NCBI GenBank assembly: GCA_002361235.1
Contig: DESI01000016.1
Coordinates: 1 to 23,152, forward strand
Length of the DNA stretch: 23,152 nucleotides
Source of the DNA: Porphyromonadaceae bacterium UBA3318
GTDB taxonomy: Bacteria; Bacteroidota; Bacteroidia; Bacteroidales; Muribaculaceae
Reading direction: 5' to 3'
Shown: positions 21,400 through 23,152 of the stretch, in pieces
How the letters are laid out: each line of letters begins with the position of its first letter
Position numbering within the stretch: position 1 is the first letter of the stretch
Notes under the pieces: generated by a model
What the model was told of the DNA's origin: nothing
Seen by the model: only the letters and a program-made list of their open reading frames with translations
The model's database searches: none
Made by a program: the position numbers and the translations under genes

Positions 21400-22503
21400 T
21401 TATACATTGAAACGGAAGTGCATGATGTCGCCGTCCTGCACCACGTATTCCTTACCCTCCACGCCGAGTTTGCCGGCATCGCGCACGGCGCTTTCCGATC
21501 CGAGGGTCACATAGTCGTCGTATTTTATCACTTCGGCGCGGATGAAGCCTTTCTCGAAGTCGGTGTGGATGATTCCGGCCGCCTTGGGGGCCTTGGTGCC
21601 GCGGACAAATGTCCATGCGCGGCATTCGTCGGCGCCGGCCGTGAAATATGTCTGTAGGTCCAGCAGGTTGTAGGCGGCGCGTATCAGTCTGTCGGCTCCG
21701 CTCTCCTCCAGTCCCATCTCCTCAAGGAACTCCTTGCGCTCCTCGGCGGTGTCCAGCTCGGCTATCTCGCTTTCGGTGCGGGCCGAAACAATCATCATTC
21801 CCGCGCCCTCGGCCTCGGCGGCCTTGCGCACCTGCTCGGTGTATTTGTTGCCGGACACGGCCGATGCGTCGTCGACGTTGCACACATACAGCACCGGCTT
21901 GTTGGTGAGCAGGAACATGTCGCGGGCGAATTTCTGCTCCTCGGTTCCCTCCAGCTCCACGCTGCGCGCCGGACGCCCCTGCTCTAAAGCCTCCTTGTAT
22001 GCGTTCAGCACGCCCAGCTGCATCTTGGCCGTCTTGTCGGCGCCGGCCTTAGCGGCCTTCTCGGTCTTGGCCAGACGCGACTCGATGGTCTCCAGGTCCT
22101 TGAGCTGAAGCTCGCAGTTTATCACTTCCATGTCGCGCACCGGGTCGACGCTGCCGTCCACGTGCGTCACGTTCTCGTCGTCGAAACAGCGCAACACGTG
22201 AAGTATGGCGTCCGTCTCGCGTATATTGGCCAGGAATTTATTGCCGAGGCCCTCGCCGCGCGAGGCTCCTTTCACCAGGCCGGCTATGTCCACTATCTCC
22301 ACGGTGGCCGGAACCACCGACTTGGGATTGCACAGTTCCACCAGACGCGTCAGACGCGAATCCGGAACACTGATCATGCCCACGTTCGGCTCGATGGTGC
22401 AGAACGGGAAATTGGCCGACTGGGCCTTGGCGCTGCTTAAACAATTGAATAGTGTGGACTTTCCCACGTTGGGCAGTCCCACGATTCCACATTTTAAAGA
22501 CAT
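21400..22503 (-). CDS. ychF: Ribosome-associated ATPase YchF (OLA1 family)
   Basis: YchF is an Obg-related P-loop protein that prefers ATP and binds ribosomes; in several bacteria it affects stress responses. It has the GLPNVGKS loop (residues 9-16), a VDIAGLVKGAS switch region, the coiled-coil segment near 125-200 and a C-terminal TGS domain ending in the family's typical VVQDGDIMHFRFNV. The usual length of 360-370 aa is met (367). It has a clear promoter and is the first gene of the run ychF-glsB-ATP-grasp-SDR, whose gaps are only 9-15 nt. Confidence 0.97.
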   Translation of the reverse strand: MSLKCGIVGLPNVGKSTLFNCLSSAKAQSANFPFCTIEPNVGMISVPDSRLTRLVELCNPKSVVPATVEIVDIAGLVKGASRGEGLGNKFLANIRETDAILHVLRCFDDENVTHVDGSVDPVRDMEVINCELQLKDLETIESRLAKTEKAAKAGADKTAKMQLGVLNAYKEALEQGRPARSVELEGTEEQKFARDMFLLTNKPVLYVCNVDDASAVSGNKYTEQVRKAAEAEGAGMMIVSARTESEIAELDTAEERKEFLEEMGLEESGADRLIRAAYNLLDLQTYFTAGADECRAWTFVRGTKAPKAAGIIHTDFEKGFIRAEVIKYDDYVTLGSESAVRDAGKLGVEGKEYVVQDGDIMHFRFNV

Positions 22504-22526
22504 TTCTAATTATGATAGATACGGCG

Positions 22527-22534
22527 CAAAATTA
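22527..22534 (-). promoter_or_regulatory. ychF operon promoter -7 box
   Basis: TAATTTTG on the minus strand, 23 nt before the ATG, with a TTGC about 19 nt upstream as a partial -33 element. It probably drives all four genes down to 18010. Confidence 0.65.
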
Positions 22535-22564
22535 CGAAAATTTTACGACTCGCGCAATAGAGCG

Positions 22565-23029
22565 TCACCAGGGGGCCGAATCCACAAGGTCGTACACGTA
22601 TGTCTGCACCCGTCCGCCGCTGGTGGTCCACTGCATCCACAGCGTGTTGCCGCCGTGGGTGAACCAGTAGCTCGTGGTCAGCGGCGACGAGTATTCGTAC
22701 TGTATGTTGATCTGGTAATTCGAGGCCCCCGACATGGCGTCCTGACACCAGTAGCGAATCCGTTCCTGCTCCCTGTTGCCGTTGTCCAGATAATAGTACC
22801 AGCCGGCACCGTTGCCGTTGAAATACATCCAGTTGGCCTCGCGTGTCGGAACCGGGTCGGAATTATACTGCACCAGCTGCCAGTAGCCGCGCAGACGCGG
22901 ATCGTTGAACGAATCCCACCCGTAGCCGGGGTTGTCCCACCACGGATCGTCGCTGACGCACGATGTCATGCCGGCCAGCATGAACAGCGATACGAACGCG
23001 AACAGTATTGTCCTAACCTTGGTTTTCAT
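22565..23029 (-). CDS. Small outer-surface lipoprotein, lipocalin-like
   Basis: This 154-aa protein begins with a basic start and hydrophobic core (KTKVRTILFAFVSLFMLAGM) and a lipobox-like MTSC with the lipidated Cys at 24, so it is an exported lipoprotein. Acidic residues right after the Cys (VSDDPWW) fit a Bacteroidetes surface-export signal. The mature part is rich in Trp and Tyr (GYWQLVQYNS, GAGWYYYLDNG) in a beta-strand pattern like small lipocalin-like lipoproteins. No catalytic site is evident and the function is unknown. It lies upstream of ychF on the same strand with its own leader. Confidence 0.8.
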   Translation of the reverse strand: MKTKVRTILFAFVSLFMLAGMTSCVSDDPWWDNPGYGWDSFNDPRLRGYWQLVQYNSDPVPTREANWMYFNGNGAGWYYYLDNGNREQERIRYWCQDAMSGASNYQINIQYEYSSPLTTSYWFTHGGNTLWMQWTTSGGRVQTYVYDLVDSAPW

Positions 23030-23052
23030 AATCTTACTTAATTAATGGTTGA

Positions 23053-23082
23053 GTCTATCCAATTCTGTGTTATTGGATAGAC
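23053..23082. repeat. 11-bp perfect hairpin upstream of the lipoprotein gene
   Basis: GTCTATCCAAT (23053-23063) and ATTGGATAGAC (23072-23082) flank an 8-nt loop, 23 nt upstream of the lipoprotein ATG. It has no clean U-tract on the minus strand. It is either a 5' UTR hairpin or an operator. Confidence 0.5.
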
Positions 23083-23152
23083 AAGGCATCGTTCCTTAAA
23101 AAATATATACGCCAGGGTCGCAGATGTGCCTCAGATTTAGCCTTGCAGACTC

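Noticed and set aside
22205..23041. 278-codon plus-strand frame opposite ychF and the lipoprotein gene
   Set aside because: It is antisense to two genes, with low-complexity composition and no start signal.

Overview
This window is chromosomal DNA from a member of the Bacteroidetes, most likely order Bacteroidales and plausibly a GC-rich Muribaculaceae-like gut lineage. The evidence is the run of Bacteroidetes-type promoters (-33 TTTG, about 20 bp, -7 TAnnTTTG), the fused DAHP synthase/chorismate mutase, a gene closely resembling the Bacteroides glycine N-acyltransferase GlsB, a C-terminal T9SS-like sorting domain, and the gene order yceD-rpmF-fabH-era-der. Nearly all of it is ordinary vertical core genome. 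I see no insertion sequence, prophage, CRISPR array or rRNA.

Layout. 1-2580: recA (minus) and the fused aroG/chorismate mutase gene (plus) diverge from a promoter region that contains a recA leader hairpin and a 21-bp dyad. 2693-7208 (minus): tRNA-Arg(CCT), yceD, rpmF, fabH, era, der, a translation, lipid and ribosome-assembly cluster. 7371-8098 (minus): the headless remnant of a secreted T9SS-type protein that keeps an intact promoter and terminator. 8210-9582 (minus): a GT2 glycosyltransferase and a two-repeat LAB_N membrane protein with overlapping stop and start. 9698-9885 (minus): a candidate independent small RNA gene with its own promoter, folds and terminator. 9952-13197 (minus): pheT-yebC. 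13340-15972 (plus): ruvB and a polysaccharide flippase. 15973-16345 (plus): a compact unit with a 30-codon ORF, a very strong Shine-Dalgarno sequence (rare in this phylum), two perfect 14-bp palindromes and a terminator. 16406-17854 (minus): a PurF-like protein that lacks the catalytic cysteine. 18010-22503 (minus): ychF, a GlsB-like N-acyltransferase, an ATP-grasp ligase and an SDR-zinc-ribbon fusion, packed with 9-15 bp gaps. 22565-23029 (minus): a small lipoprotein.

How the genes work together. The yceD-rpmF-fabH-era-der group joins ribosome parts, ribosome GTPases and fatty-acid initiation. The most interesting candidates for undescribed biology are the acyltransferase/ATP-grasp/SDR cassette (possibly lipoamino-acid metabolism), the strong-SD small-protein locus at about 16.1 kb, the small RNA at about 9.8 kb, and the PurF paralogue with a degenerate glutaminase domain. 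No function beyond family level is proven by the sequence.
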